In this document: positions 52,082-63,968 of the stretch, piece by piece
Layout: the number at the start of each line of letters is the position of its first letter
Position numbering within the stretch: position 1 is the first letter of the stretch
Source of the DNA: Microbacterium sp. p3-SID336
GTDB lineage: Bacteria > Actinomycetota > Actinomycetes > Actinomycetales > Microbacteriaceae
DNA: 64,000 nucleotides
Assembly: GCF_025143365.1 (NCBI RefSeq)
Contig: NZ_JALXPE010000016.1
Location: forward strand, 3,368 to 67,367
Direction of reading: 5' to 3'
The notes under the pieces: model-generated
Told to the model about the DNA's origin: nothing
The model's input: only the letters and a program-made list of their open reading frames with translations
Database searches by the model: none
Program-made: the position numbers and the translations under genes

Positions 52082-53022
52082 CCGCTCCCGCCCCGTCCAC
52101 GCCTGCCCTCGCGGCGACGGACGACACCGCTTCCGCGCCCGCATCCGCACCTCCGTCCCCGCCTTCGCCTGTCGCCGCGTCTGCGCCCGCCGTGCCGCCC
52201 GCTCTTCCGCCGCGACGCCGGGGGCGCCGCGGTCGCCCGTGGGGCCTGTCCCTCGCGGTGGCCGTGATCGCCGTCGCCGTGCTGTGGGCACTCCTCCCCG
52301 GCGTCTTCGCGCCGGGGGACCCGCTGTCCGGCGTGCCGGCGGACAAGCTCCTGCCGCCCGGCGCCGCGCACTGGTTCGGCACGGACGCCCTCGGCCGCGA
52401 TCTGTTCGGCCGGGTCGTGCACGGCGCCGTGCACTCGCTCTCCGGCGCGCTGATCGCGGTGACCGTCGGGCTCGCGCTCGGCACGCTGCTCGGCGCGATC
52501 GCCGGCGCCGTCGGGGGCGTCGTCGACGACGTGCTGATGCGGGTCGTCGACGTGCTGCTGGCGATCCCGGGTCTGCTGCTCTCGCTGTCCGTCATCATCC
52601 TGCTCGGATTCGGCACGGTGAACGCGGCGATCGCCGTCGGGCTCGGCAGCGTCGCGGCGTTCGCTCGGCTCATGCGCGCAGAGGTGGCGCGCGTGCGCCG
52701 CACCGAGTACGTCGAGGCCGCCTTCGGCAGCGGTGCGACGTTCCTCGCGGTGCTGCGCCGACACGTGCTGCCGAACTCCCTCACGCCCATCGTCGCGCTC
52801 GCCGCCCTCCAGTTCGGCACCGCGATCCTGGCGATCTCCACACTGGGCTTCCTCGGCTACGGCGCGCCGCCGCCCACGCCGGAGTGGGGCCTGCTGATCG
52901 CCGAGGGCCGGAACTACACCGCGACGGCGTGGTGGCTGACCGCACTTCCCGGCCTCGTCGTCGTCGCCGTGGTGCTCAGCGCCAACCGCCTCAGCCACCG
53001 CATCGGAAGGAGCACGAGATGA
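52078..53022 (+). CDS. ABC permease, DppC type
   Basis: A 314-residue permease. An unusual Pro/Ala-rich N-terminal extension of about 50 residues precedes the first membrane segment. Family motifs are HWFGTDALGRDLFGRVVHGA and the EAA loop YVEAAFGSGATFLAVLRRHVLP. It overlaps its neighbours by 4 bases. Confidence 0.92.
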   Translation: MTAPAPSTPALAATDDTASAPASAPPSPPSPVAASAPAVPPALPPRRRGRRGRPWGLSLAVAVIAVAVLWALLPGVFAPGDPLSGVPADKLLPPGAAHWFGTDALGRDLFGRVVHGAVHSLSGALIAVTVGLALGTLLGAIAGAVGGVVDDVLMRVVDVLLAIPGLLLSLSVIILLGFGTVNAAIAVGLGSVAAFARLMRAEVARVRRTEYVEAAFGSGATFLAVLRRHVLPNSLTPIVALAALQFGTAILAISTLGFLGYGAPPPTPEWGLLIAEGRNYTATAWWLTALPGLVVVAVVLSANRLSHRIGRSTR

Positions 53023-54635
53023 GCGTGCTGACCGCCGCCGACCTGCGCGTCTCCTACGGGGAGACCGAGGTCGTGCACGACGTCTCGTTCGAGATCGGCG
53101 AGGGAGAGACCCTCGCGCTGGTCGGCGAGTCCGGGTCGGGCAAGTCGACCACGGCGCACGCCCTGCTCGGGCTGCTCCCGGAGGGCGGCCGCGTGACCGG
53201 CGGCCGGGTCCTGCTCGGCGGACTCGACATCTCGGGATGGTCGGACCGCGCGCTGCGCGGCATCCGTGGCCCGGAGGTCGGCCTGGTGCCCCAGGACCCG
53301 ACGACCTCGCTCGACCCCGTGCGACCGGTGGGCGTGCAGGTGGCGGAGGTCCTGCGGCTGCACGGCCATCGCGACCGTCGGGCGCGGCGTGCGCGGGTCC
53401 TGGAGCTGCTGGATCGCGTGGGCATCGACGACCCCTCCCTGCGGGCCCGCCAGTACCCGCACGAGCTGTCCGGCGGCATGCGGCAGCGTGTGCTCATCGC
53501 CACCGCGATCGCCCTCCGGCCGCGGCTGCTCATCGCGGACGAGCCCACCAGTGCCCTGGACGCCACGGTGCAGAAGCGCGTGCTGAACCTCCTCGACGAA
53601 CTCCAGCGCGAGGACGGCACCAGCATCCTGCTCGTCACACACGACCTCGGCGTCGCCGCCGACCGTGCCACGCGGATCGCCGTGCTCAAGGACGGCCGCG
53701 TGGTGGAGCACGGGCCGAGCGCGGCGGTGCTCGCCGACCCCGTCGACCCGTACACGCGGCGGCTGCTCGCCGACGCCCCGGCGTTCGCGACCGGGTTCCG
53801 TCGCCCTGAGGCCCCGCCGTTCCTGCGCGATGCGGCCGCGGTCGCCGCGGAGAACCCCTTCGTGATCGTGGCGGACGGGCTCGTGAAGGAGTTCCGCGTC
53901 GCCGGTCGCGAGCGCTTCCGGGCCGTCGACGACGTGTCATTCCGGGTGCGGAGAGGCACCACTCACGCCCTCGTGGGGGAGTCCGGATCCGGCAAGTCCA
54001 CGACAGCGCGACTCGTGACCCGGTTCCTGCGCCCGGACGCCGGGACGATCGCGCTCGCCGGGGAGGACGTGACCACCGTCGACGGTGCCGCGCTGCGAGC
54101 CCTCCGGCGACGCATCCAGCTCGTCTCGCAGAACCCGTTCGCCTCCCTCGACCCGCGCCAGCAGATCGCCGACATCGTGGCGGAGCCGCTGCACAACTTC
54201 CGGATCGGCTCCAGGGCCGAGCGCCGCGAGCGCGCGGTCGCCCTGCTCGACCGCGTGGCATTGCCCGCGGAGCTGGCCCGACGCCGTCCGCACGAGCTCT
54301 CCGGCGGGCAGCGGCAGCGCGTCGCGATCGCGCGCGCCCTCGCCCTGGAGCCCGAGATCGTCGTGCTCGACGAGGCCGTCTCCGCCCTCGACGTGACGGT
54401 GCAGGCGCGCATCCTCGACCTGCTCGCCTCGCTGCAGGCCGAGCTCGCCCTGACCTACCTGTTCATCTCGCACGACCTCGCGGTGGTGCGACGCCTCAGC
54501 CACACGGTCTCGGTCCTGCACCGCGGCCGCATCGTCGAGGAGGGGCCGACCGACGAGCTCTTCCACGATCCGCAGCACGCGGTCACCAGGGAGCTGCTCG
54601 CCGCCGTGCCAGGACAGATCGGGATCACCGCATGA
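53019..54635 (+). CDS. ABC ATPase, fused DppD-DppF type
   Basis: A 538-residue protein with two complete ATPase domains. Domain 1 has Walker A GESGSGKST (36-44) and the signature LSGGMRQR; domain 2 has GESGSGKST near 320 and LSGGQRQR. Walker B are LLIADEPTSALD and IVVLDEAVSALD. The fusion replaces the separate DppD and DppF subunits and powers the transporter. Confidence 0.93.
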   Translation: MSVLTAADLRVSYGETEVVHDVSFEIGEGETLALVGESGSGKSTTAHALLGLLPEGGRVTGGRVLLGGLDISGWSDRALRGIRGPEVGLVPQDPTTSLDPVRPVGVQVAEVLRLHGHRDRRARRARVLELLDRVGIDDPSLRARQYPHELSGGMRQRVLIATAIALRPRLLIADEPTSALDATVQKRVLNLLDELQREDGTSILLVTHDLGVAADRATRIAVLKDGRVVEHGPSAAVLADPVDPYTRRLLADAPAFATGFRRPEAPPFLRDAAAVAAENPFVIVADGLVKEFRVAGRERFRAVDDVSFRVRRGTTHALVGESGSGKSTTARLVTRFLRPDAGTIALAGEDVTTVDGAALRALRRRIQLVSQNPFASLDPRQQIADIVAEPLHNFRIGSRAERRERAVALLDRVALPAELARRRPHELSGGQRQRVAIARALALEPEIVVLDEAVSALDVTVQARILDLLASLQAELALTYLFISHDLAVVRRLSHTVSVLHRGRIVEEGPTDELFHDPQHAVTRELLAAVPGQIGITA

Positions 54636-55669
54636 CCACTGCACGCCCCACCACCGCGTTCTTCACCCGGCTGCTCGACGACGCCGCTCCGGCCGACCGG
54701 TACGCGCTCGCGGTGGAACAGCTGCAGCACGCCGAGCGCCACGGCATCGGTCGTGCCTGGGTCGCCCAGCACCACTTCCGCGCCGCGGAGGGCGGGCTGC
54801 CCTCGCCGCTGGTCTTCCTCGCCCACGCCGCCGCGCGCACCGAGAGGATCCGGCTCGGCACGGGCGTCATCACGCTGCCGATCGAGGACCCGGTGCGCGT
54901 CGCCGAGGATGCGGTGGTCGCCGACCTCCTCACTGGCGGACGGCTCGACCTGGGGCTCGGCAGCGGGGGCACGCCGTCGTCGTTCCCGCCGTTCGGGCAG
55001 GACGTGCGCGACAAGGCGCTGACGTACGACCGCAAGCTCGCCACGCTGCTCGACGCGCTGCACGGGCGCGACGTCGGCGCAGGCAACACTCTGTATCCGG
55101 ATGCCGGGAGCCTCGCGGAGCGGCTGTGGCAGGCCACCTTCTCCGCGCCCGGCGGTCATCGGGCGGGCGTGCACGGCCACGGACTGCTGCTGTCGCGCAC
55201 ACAACCGCGTCCGGCCGAACGCCTGCACGCGCCGCTCTCCGCGCTGCAGGACCCCCTCATCGACGCGTACCTGGAGGCGCTGCCGCCCGGAGTGCCGCCG
55301 CGCATCACGGCGTCGCGCACGGTGTTCGTCGCGGACGACCGCGCGGAGGCGCTGCGCTTCGCCGAGGTCGGGCTGCGCCGGGCGGCCGAGGGGTTCCGGC
55401 GCCAGGGGCAGACCATCCCCGGAGACACCCTGCCCGAGCTGATCGCCGCACTCGACACGCACCTGGGCACACCGGAGGACGTGGCGGCCTCGCTCGCCGC
55501 CGACACCACGCTGACCCGCGCGACCGAGGTGGCCTTCCAGGTGCACTCGGTCGACGCCCCGCACGAGCACGTGCTGCGGTCGATCGAGCTGTTCGCGACC
55601 GCGGTGGCGCCCGCCCTCGGGTATGCCCTCGCACCCACCACCACCGACACCCTCAAGGAGAACGCATGA
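54632..55669 (+). CDS. FMN-dependent luciferase-like monooxygenase (KPN_01858-like)
   Basis: A 345-residue LLM barrel: LQHAERHGIGRAWVAQHHF, RIRLGTGVITLPIEDPVRVAEDA and GGRLDLGLGSGGTPSSF. It resembles the putative FMN-dependent luciferase-like monooxygenases found beside KPN_01854-type transporters. It overlaps both neighbours by 4 bases. Confidence 0.88.
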   Translation: MTTARPTTAFFTRLLDDAAPADRYALAVEQLQHAERHGIGRAWVAQHHFRAAEGGLPSPLVFLAHAAARTERIRLGTGVITLPIEDPVRVAEDAVVADLLTGGRLDLGLGSGGTPSSFPPFGQDVRDKALTYDRKLATLLDALHGRDVGAGNTLYPDAGSLAERLWQATFSAPGGHRAGVHGHGLLLSRTQPRPAERLHAPLSALQDPLIDAYLEALPPGVPPRITASRTVFVADDRAEALRFAEVGLRRAAEGFRRQGQTIPGDTLPELIAALDTHLGTPEDVAASLAADTTLTRATEVAFQVHSVDAPHEHVLRSIELFATAVAPALGYALAPTTTDTLKENA

Positions 55670-56340
55670 CCACCGACACCGTCGACCTGATCGCCGGGGT
55701 GACGCCGGCGCTGGAGGCGCTGCGCCGCCGCCGACCGGTCACCCGCGAACAGCTCCAGGCGAGCTTCGACGCCCTCTTCCGTCCGGTCTCGGTGCAGCAT
55801 GTCTCGCAGGCCGAGCGCGAGCTCGTCGCGGCCTTCGCCACCGCGCTCACCGCCCCGGGCGACTCCGCCGCCGCAGGCGACCCCACGGTCGCAGGCGACC
55901 CCACCGCCGCGTTCTACGCCGACCGTGCGCGGAAGGCGGATCCGGTGCGGGCTGCGGCGGTGCTCGCGGAGGCCGAGACCGCCACGACTCCCGGTCCCTT
56001 CGGCGCCTACCGCGAGCTCGGCCTGCACGACGAGAGCACGGACGGGCCGCGGTACACCCCGGGCGACGGGGCCACCGCCGCGCTCGGCGAACGGCTGGCG
56101 GCAGCGCTCGCCCACGCCCACCTGCTCGTGCTGCGACCGCGGGAGGCATCCGGCGCCGACCTCGGACGGCTGCTCGACGCCGGCTGGTCGCCCGACGGCA
56201 TCGTGACGCTGTCGCAGCTGGTGTCGTTCCTCGCGTTCCAGCAGCGCGTGGTCTCCGGGCTGCGCGTGCTCGACGCCGCGGGGCTCGCGGACGACAACGC
56301 GCCGACGGGTGCATCGGGCGCCGAGGAGGTCGCCGCATGA
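55666..56340 (+). CDS. CMD-domain protein (Avi_7170-like)
   Basis: A 224-residue protein with carboxymuconolactone-decarboxylase-like helices (LQASFDALFRPVSVQHVSQAEREL, VSFLAFQQRVVSGLRVL). The CxxC pair of active peroxidases is missing, so it is probably a non-catalytic partner of the next protein. I chose the ATG at 55666 (ATGA overlap). Confidence 0.82.
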   Translation: MTTDTVDLIAGVTPALEALRRRRPVTREQLQASFDALFRPVSVQHVSQAERELVAAFATALTAPGDSAAAGDPTVAGDPTAAFYADRARKADPVRAAAVLAEAETATTPGPFGAYRELGLHDESTDGPRYTPGDGATAALGERLAAALAHAHLLVLRPREASGADLGRLLDAGWSPDGIVTLSQLVSFLAFQQRVVSGLRVLDAAGLADDNAPTGASGAEEVAA

Positions 56341-56945
56341 GCGCCCCCGAGGCCGTGCTCCGCCACGACGACGCCGCCCACCCGCACGCCTTCACCCGCG
56401 AACAGGTCGGCTGGACCCCGCACCTCGCGCCGCTCGCGGAGGACGAGCTGACCCCGCGTCACCGCGACGGACTGGTCGAGCCGTCGCGGGCCAGGAACGA
56501 GTACTTCCGCCTCCTCGCGCGCGACCCTGAGGTGCTGCGGGCGCGCACCCTGGTCGACAAGGACATCTTCTTCAACGCGGCGGAGGGGCTGCCGCGTGCC
56601 GATCGCGAGCTCGCGGCGACCGCGGCCTCGCGCCGGAACGGCTGCGTGTTCTGCGCCTCGGTGCACTCCCGGTTCGCGGCGCATCACAGCTCGCGCACGG
56701 ACGACGTCGACCGCCTGCTCGACGAGGGAGTGGACGCCGACCTCGGCGAGCGGTGGAACGCGATCGTCGCGGCGGCCGTGGCGCTCACGGACACGCCGAG
56801 CGCCTTCGGGCACGCACACGTGGCACGGTTGCGCGCGGCCGGTCTGGACGACCTGGAGATCGCGGACGTCATCCACGGTGCCGCGTTCTTCAACTGGGCG
56901 AACCGGCTGATGCTGTCGCTCGGCCGCCCCGTCGCCCCCGCCTGA
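56337..56945 (+). CDS. Alkylhydroperoxidase-domain protein (Avi_7169-like)
   Basis: A 202-residue AhpD-like protein. The catalytic pair is present in RRNGCVFCASVHSRFAAHH (CxxC plus His). The C-terminal part (GLDDLEIADVIHGAAFFNWANRL) is typical of the Avi_7169 group. It is the last gene of the cluster and could remove peroxides made by the flavin monooxygenases; that is inference. Confidence 0.88.
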   Translation: MSAPEAVLRHDDAAHPHAFTREQVGWTPHLAPLAEDELTPRHRDGLVEPSRARNEYFRLLARDPEVLRARTLVDKDIFFNAAEGLPRADRELAATAASRRNGCVFCASVHSRFAAHHSSRTDDVDRLLDEGVDADLGERWNAIVAAAVALTDTPSAFGHAHVARLRAAGLDDLEIADVIHGAAFFNWANRLMLSLGRPVAPA

Positions 56946-56969
56946 CACTGGCCGCCCGGGCCCGCGCGG

Positions 56970-57914
56970 TCAGGGGAGGAGGGTGATCTTGCCGGAGGCG
57001 GCGCCGGACTCCATGAGCTCGTGGGCCCGCGCCGCCTCGGCGAGGGGCAGCTGGGGGCCGAGCTCGATCGTGAAGTCGCCGGCGGCCAGCAGGTCGACGG
57101 TCTTCTGCAGCGCCTCGGCGCGCCATTCCAGCTCCTGCGCGGTGAGCGGCACCGGTGATCCGCCCGAGAAGGCGCGGATGCCGAAGTCGGCGGCGTCGGG
57201 GCCGCGCACGATCGTGGCGATGCGGTCGCGGTCGGCCACCAGCGCGAGGGAGGTCTGGATCGCCTCGTCCGTGCCTGCGCAGTCGAGGGTCACGGTGACC
57301 GGAGCGGGGGCGGCGTCGCGCACGCGCTCGAGCAGCCCGTCGCCGTAGGCCACGGGGATCGCGCCGAGCTCGCGCAGCTGGTCGTGCCTGGCCGGACTCG
57401 CGGTGGCGATCACCGTGGCGCCCCCGGCGACAGCGAACTGGACAGCGGCCTGGCCGACCGAGCCGGAGCCGCCGTGAACGAGGAGCACGTCGCCCGCCTG
57501 CACGTCGAGCGACCGCAGGGCCTGGTAGGCCGTGCCGGCGGGGATCCCGATCGCGGCACCCTCGGCGGCGGTCACCGCATCGGGCAGCCGCACGAGCTTC
57601 TCGGCCTCCACGGCCAGGGCGGAGGCATACGTGCCCACCGCATCGCGGATCGCCACCCTGTCGCCCACGGCGAGACCCTCGACGCCCTCGCCGAGCACCT
57701 CGACCACTCCGGCGCCGTCGAACCCGACCGGACGCGGCTCGGTGATCGGCGGAGAGGGGCGCTTGCCGCTGCGGAGCTTCGCATCGATGGGGTTCGCGCC
57801 CGCCGCCTCGATCCGCACCACGACCTCGCCGCGGACGGCGACGGGGTCGGGGACCTCCATCAGGTGCAGGACGTCGGGGGAGCCGAACTCGGTGTAGACG
57901 ATCGCGCTGGCCAT
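56970..57914 (-). CDS. NADP-dependent quinone oxidoreductase-like MDR protein
   Basis: A 314-residue zinc-independent MDR enzyme: GSPDVLHLMEVPDPVAVRGEV, GFDGAGVVEVLGEGVEGLAVGD and the cofactor loop GDVLLVHGGSGSVGQAAVQFA. No structural or catalytic zinc cysteines are visible. It is preceded by TAGCCT (57921-57926) 6 nt before the ATG, a leaderless start. The substrate is unknown. Confidence 0.88.
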   Translation of the reverse strand: MASAIVYTEFGSPDVLHLMEVPDPVAVRGEVVVRIEAAGANPIDAKLRSGKRPSPPITEPRPVGFDGAGVVEVLGEGVEGLAVGDRVAIRDAVGTYASALAVEAEKLVRLPDAVTAAEGAAIGIPAGTAYQALRSLDVQAGDVLLVHGGSGSVGQAAVQFAVAGGATVIATASPARHDQLRELGAIPVAYGDGLLERVRDAAPAPVTVTLDCAGTDEAIQTSLALVADRDRIATIVRGPDAADFGIRAFSGGSPVPLTAQELEWRAEALQKTVDLLAAGDFTIELGPQLPLAEAARAHELMESGAASGKITLLP

Positions 57915-57941
57915 GGTCCCAGGCTACCCGCGCCGGCGCGG

Positions 57942-60900
57942 TCAGCGCCCGGCGAGCGCCTTCATGATCCGCTGCGGCGACACCGGCTGTGCGGTGCCGA
58001 GGCGCTGCGCGAACAGGCTCACGCGGTACTCCTCCAGCAGCCAGCGCGTCTCCGCGAGGGCGGGCGTCGCGTCGCGGGGGAGCGGGATGGTGCCGCCAGC
58101 CTCCTCGTACGCCTTCGCCATCCGCTCGAACTCGGTCATGCGGGCGCGATCCCTGCCCGGTTCGTTCGCCAGGGTCTTCAGGCGGTCGAGCATGCCGTCC
58201 AGGTATCGGGGATACTGCGCCAGCCGGTCCACGCCCGCGGCGGACACGAACCCGGGGTGCAGCAGACCGGAGAGCTGCCCGCGCAGGTCGCCCAGCGGGC
58301 CGAGCAGTGCGAGCGAGTTCTGCCCCTTGATTCCGCGCTCCACCTCGCGCGCCTTCGTGAGGATGCGGGCGACGAGCGACACGCACGCGAACAGCTCGTC
58401 CACGAGCACGGCGGACACGGCATCCCGCACCTGCGCGAACGCGGCCTCGGTGCGCACGATGCCGCGGTCGCGTCCGTCCGGCGCGCCCGTGGACCCGTCG
58501 ATGACCCGTCGGGCGACGGCCGCACGGCAGTCCTCGATCAGGGCGGACGCCGAGGAGTACGGTGAGGCCGCGAGGGCGAGCTTCTCCTGACTGGTCAGGT
58601 GCTGCTGCACGTAGGAGGACGGAGAGGGCACGGCGAGCAGCACGAGGCGCAGCACGCCGTCGCGCGTGGCGGCCGCGGCGGCATCCGGCGTGGACTCCAC
58701 GCGCACCGACACGCTCGCGCCGTCGTCGACGATCGCCGGGTAGCCGCGCACCACGCCGCCGGCGACGCGCGTGTCGAGCACCTCCGGCAGGTCGCCGAAG
58801 CTCCAGGCGGTGAGCCCGCTCTGCTCGACGGAGGCCGCGGCCACCCGTGCCGGGGCTTCGCCGGGACGCGCGGGGCCCGTGCCGGGGGCCTTCGCGACCG
58901 ACCGGGCGACGCTGCTGCGCGCGCGGTCGGAGAGCTGCGCCTGCAACGCCCGGAGGTCGCGCCCGGAGCCGACCACGCGACCCCGGTCGTCGACCGCGCG
59001 GAAGTTCATGCGCAGGTGTGCGGGCACCCGCTCGTCCTCGAAGTCGGACGCGGAGACGAGCTGATTCGCGAGCGGCTGGATCAGCCGGGCCAGGGCCTCC
59101 TTGAGCGTGCGCGGGGGCAGACCCTCGTGAGCCTCCGGGCCCTGGTCGGCGAGCTCGGCCCCGAACTTCTCCGCCCAGTCCGCCGCGGGCACGACGTGGC
59201 GGCGGATGGCCTTGGGCAGCGCGCGCAGCAGCCCGGTGACGAGCTCGGCGCGGAGCCCCGGCACCTGCCAGTCGAAGCCGCGGTCCTCCAGCTGCGCGAG
59301 CAGGGGGAGGGGCACCACGACGCTCACGCCGTCGTCCGGGGCGCCGGGCTCGAAGCGGTACGCGAGCCCCAGCACCTGGTCGCCCTGCGTCCACCGCGTC
59401 GGGAACTCGCGCTGATCGGCGCGGTCCTCGTCGTCGATCAGGTCGCTCTCGCGCATCACGAGCAGCTTCGGCGTCGCGACGAGCGCGTCCCGCCACCAGG
59501 CCTCGAAGGAGCGCACGTCGAAGACCTCGGCGGGGATGCGCTCGTCGTAGAACCGGAACACGGCCTCGTCGCCGGCCAGGATGTCGCGGCGACGCTCCCG
59601 CTCCTCGAGCTTCTCCAGGCGGCGGCGCAGCTCGGCGTTGCTGCGCCAGAAGGCGCTCACGCGCTTGTCGATCCGCGACGGGTCCCACTCGCCCTCGACG
59701 AGCGCATGCCGCACGAACAGCTCGCGCGAGGCGGCCCTGTCGATGCGCGCGAACTGCACGCGCCGCCGCGGGATGATCTCCACGCCGAACAGGGTGACCT
59801 TCTCGAAGGCCACGGCGGCACCCGCGTCCTTCGACCAGTGCGGCTCCGTGACCTGTCGCTTGGCGAGCTCGCCCGCGAGCGGCTCCGCCCACGCCGGGTC
59901 GATCGCGGCGACCGTGCGGGCGAAGGTGCGCGAGGTCTCCACGATCTCGGCGGCCATCACCGCGCGCGGGCTCTTCTTCCGCAGGGCCGAGCCGGGGAAG
60001 ATCGAGAACCGGATGCCGCGGGCTCCGCGATACTCGGTGATCCGCCGCTTCGGATCGCGCGCGGGGGAGTGCGTCTTGCCCGCCGGGGCGGTGCGCTCGT
60101 CGAGCACCCCGATCTGCGACAGCAGGCCGGACAGCAGTGCCCGGTGCACGGCGTCGGGGTCGGCGGCGCCGGTCTGCTCCGCGCCGCGCTCCGGCGTCTT
60201 CACCAGGGTGCGCAGCTGCCGGTGCACGTCGAACCACTCGCGCACGCGCACGTAGTTGAGGTGCTCGGCGCGGCAGAGACGGCGGAAAGCGCTCGAGCCG
60301 AGTTCGCGCTGCTGTTCGCGGAGGTGGTTCCACAGGTTCAGCAGCGTGAGGAAGTCGCTCGTGGGGTCGGCGAAGCGGGCGTGCAGTCGGTCGGCCTCCT
60401 CGCGCCGCTCCTCCGGGCGCTCGCGGACGTCCTGGATCGTGAGGCCCGCCACGATCGCGAGCACGTCCCGCAGCACGGAGCCGCCGCGACCGGAGCGCTG
60501 CGCCTCGATCAGCATGCGGGCGAAGCGCGGATCGATCGGCATGCGCGAGAGGTCGCGGCCGATCCTGGTGAGATGCGGGGAGCCGTCGCGGCGGGAGGGC
60601 TCGACGGCGCCCAGCTCGGTGAGCAGGTCGAACGCGGCCTTCACGCCGCGGGAGTCCGGCGGGGTGAGGAACGGGAACGCCGTGATGTCGCCGAACCCCA
60701 GTGCCAGCATCTGCAGGATGACGGAGGCGAGCGAGGTGCGCAGGATCTCGGGCTCGGTGAACTCGGGACGCCGCGCGAAGTCCTCCTCCGAGTAGAGGCG
60801 GATCGCGATGCCCTCGCTCGTGCGTCCGGCGCGACCGGAGCGCTGGTTCGCGGAGGCCTGCGAGATGGCCTCGATGGGAAGCCGCTGCACCTTCGACCGG

Positions 60901-61874
60901 TTGCTGTAGCGCGAGATGCGTGCGGTGCCCGTGTCGATCACGTACTTGATGCCCGGCACCGTGAGGCTCGTCTCGGCCACGTTCGTGGCGAGGACGACCC
61001 GGCGACGGACCCCGGCCACGCTGCTGCGCTCGAACACCCGGTGCTGCTCGGCGGAGGAGAGGCGGCCGAACAGCGGCAGCACCTCGGTCGGCGAGCGGTC
61101 CTTCGCGTAGGCGCCGCGGACGGCGTCGGCCGCGTCGCGGATCTCGGCCTCGCCGGGGAGGAACACCAGCACGTCGCCCGGCGGCTCCCGGTCGAGTTCG
61201 CGCAGTGCGGCGACGATCGCCGACACCTCGTCCTCCGGGTCGGCGCCGGACGGACCGTCGTCCCCCTCGTCGATGAGGGGGCGGTGGCGGATCTCCACCG
61301 GGTAGGTGCGGCCGGACACCTCGACGATGGGTGCGGGGGTGCCGTCGGACGCGGCGAAGTGGGCGGCGAAGCTCTCCGGGTCGATCGTCGCGGAGGTGAT
61401 GATCACCTTGAGATCGGGGCGCTCCGGGAGGATGCGGGCCAGGTAGCCGAGCAGGAAGTCCACGTTGAGGGACCGCTCGTGGGCCTCGTCGATGATGATC
61501 GTGTCATAGCGGCTGAGCAGGCGGTCGCGGTGGATCTCGTTGAGCAGGATGCCGTCGGTCATCAGCGCGATGCGCGTGTCCTCGGACACCCTGTCGGTGA
61601 AGCGCACCTTGTAGCCGACGAGGGTGCCCAGCTCGACCTGCAGCTCCTCCGCGACGCGCTCGGCGATCGTGCGGGCGGCGAGACGGCGCGGCTGCGTGTG
61701 GGCGATGCGCTCACGGCCGAGCTCGAGGGCGATCTTGGGCAGCTGCGTGGTCTTGCCCGAGCCCGTGGCACCCGCGACGATCACGACCTGGTGGTCGCGG
61801 ACGGCGTCGGCGATCTCCTCCCGCGCGGCGCTGACGGGCAGCTCCGGGGGATAGGAGATGACGGGAGAGGACAT
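57942..61874 (-). CDS. hrpA: ATP-dependent RNA helicase HrpA
   Basis: A 1310-residue DEAH-box helicase of normal HrpA length. The helicase core is N-terminal: Walker A AGATGSGKTTQLPK, DEAHERSLNVDF, TSATI and QRSGRAGRTSEG. The helicase-associated/OB region follows, then the long DUF3418 C-terminal region (FRFYDERIPAEVFDVRSFEAWW). GGAGGG precedes the ATG and a TACGAT box is 8 nt upstream. A 14-bp palindrome (57928-57941) abuts the stop. Confidence 0.95.
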   Translation of the reverse strand: MSSPVISYPPELPVSAAREEIADAVRDHQVVIVAGATGSGKTTQLPKIALELGRERIAHTQPRRLAARTIAERVAEELQVELGTLVGYKVRFTDRVSEDTRIALMTDGILLNEIHRDRLLSRYDTIIIDEAHERSLNVDFLLGYLARILPERPDLKVIITSATIDPESFAAHFAASDGTPAPIVEVSGRTYPVEIRHRPLIDEGDDGPSGADPEDEVSAIVAALRELDREPPGDVLVFLPGEAEIRDAADAVRGAYAKDRSPTEVLPLFGRLSSAEQHRVFERSSVAGVRRRVVLATNVAETSLTVPGIKYVIDTGTARISRYSNRSKVQRLPIEAISQASANQRSGRAGRTSEGIAIRLYSEEDFARRPEFTEPEILRTSLASVILQMLALGFGDITAFPFLTPPDSRGVKAAFDLLTELGAVEPSRRDGSPHLTRIGRDLSRMPIDPRFARMLIEAQRSGRGGSVLRDVLAIVAGLTIQDVRERPEERREEADRLHARFADPTSDFLTLLNLWNHLREQQRELGSSAFRRLCRAEHLNYVRVREWFDVHRQLRTLVKTPERGAEQTGAADPDAVHRALLSGLLSQIGVLDERTAPAGKTHSPARDPKRRITEYRGARGIRFSIFPGSALRKKSPRAVMAAEIVETSRTFARTVAAIDPAWAEPLAGELAKRQVTEPHWSKDAGAAVAFEKVTLFGVEIIPRRRVQFARIDRAASRELFVRHALVEGEWDPSRIDKRVSAFWRSNAELRRRLEKLEERERRRDILAGDEAVFRFYDERIPAEVFDVRSFEAWWRDALVATPKLLVMRESDLIDDEDRADQREFPTRWTQGDQVLGLAYRFEPGAPDDGVSVVVPLPLLAQLEDRGFDWQVPGLRAELVTGLLRALPKAIRRHVVPAADWAEKFGAELADQGPEAHEGLPPRTLKEALARLIQPLANQLVSASDFEDERVPAHLRMNFRAVDDRGRVVGSGRDLRALQAQLSDRARSSVARSVAKAPGTGPARPGEAPARVAAASVEQSGLTAWSFGDLPEVLDTRVAGGVVRGYPAIVDDGASVSVRVESTPDAAAAATRDGVLRLVLLAVPSPSSYVQQHLTSQEKLALAASPYSSASALIEDCRAAVARRVIDGSTGAPDGRDRGIVRTEAAFAQVRDAVSAVLVDELFACVSLVARILTKAREVERGIKGQNSLALLGPLGDLRGQLSGLLHPGFVSAAGVDRLAQYPRYLDGMLDRLKTLANEPGRDRARMTEFERMAKAYEEAGGTIPLPRDATPALAETRWLLEEYRVSLFAQRLGTAQPVSPQRIMKALAGR

Positions 61875-61905
61875 AGCCCTCCATCGTATGCCGGGATGCG
61901 CGCCC

Positions 61906-61911
61906 TACGAT
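61906..61911 (+). promoter_or_regulatory. -10 box TACGAT for the 61918 gene, leaderless
   Basis: TACGAT ends 6 nt before the GTG at 61918. The opposite strand carries another TACGAT for hrpA at 61883-61888, so the two divergent promoters lie about 20 bp apart. Confidence 0.55.
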
Positions 61912-61917
61912 CAACAC

Positions 61918-63968
<2,051 letters not shown>

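Noticed and set aside
56890-60333. A long Arg-rich minus-strand frame
   Set aside because: It overlaps hrpA and the quinone reductase gene in a different frame; composition is that of a shifted frame.
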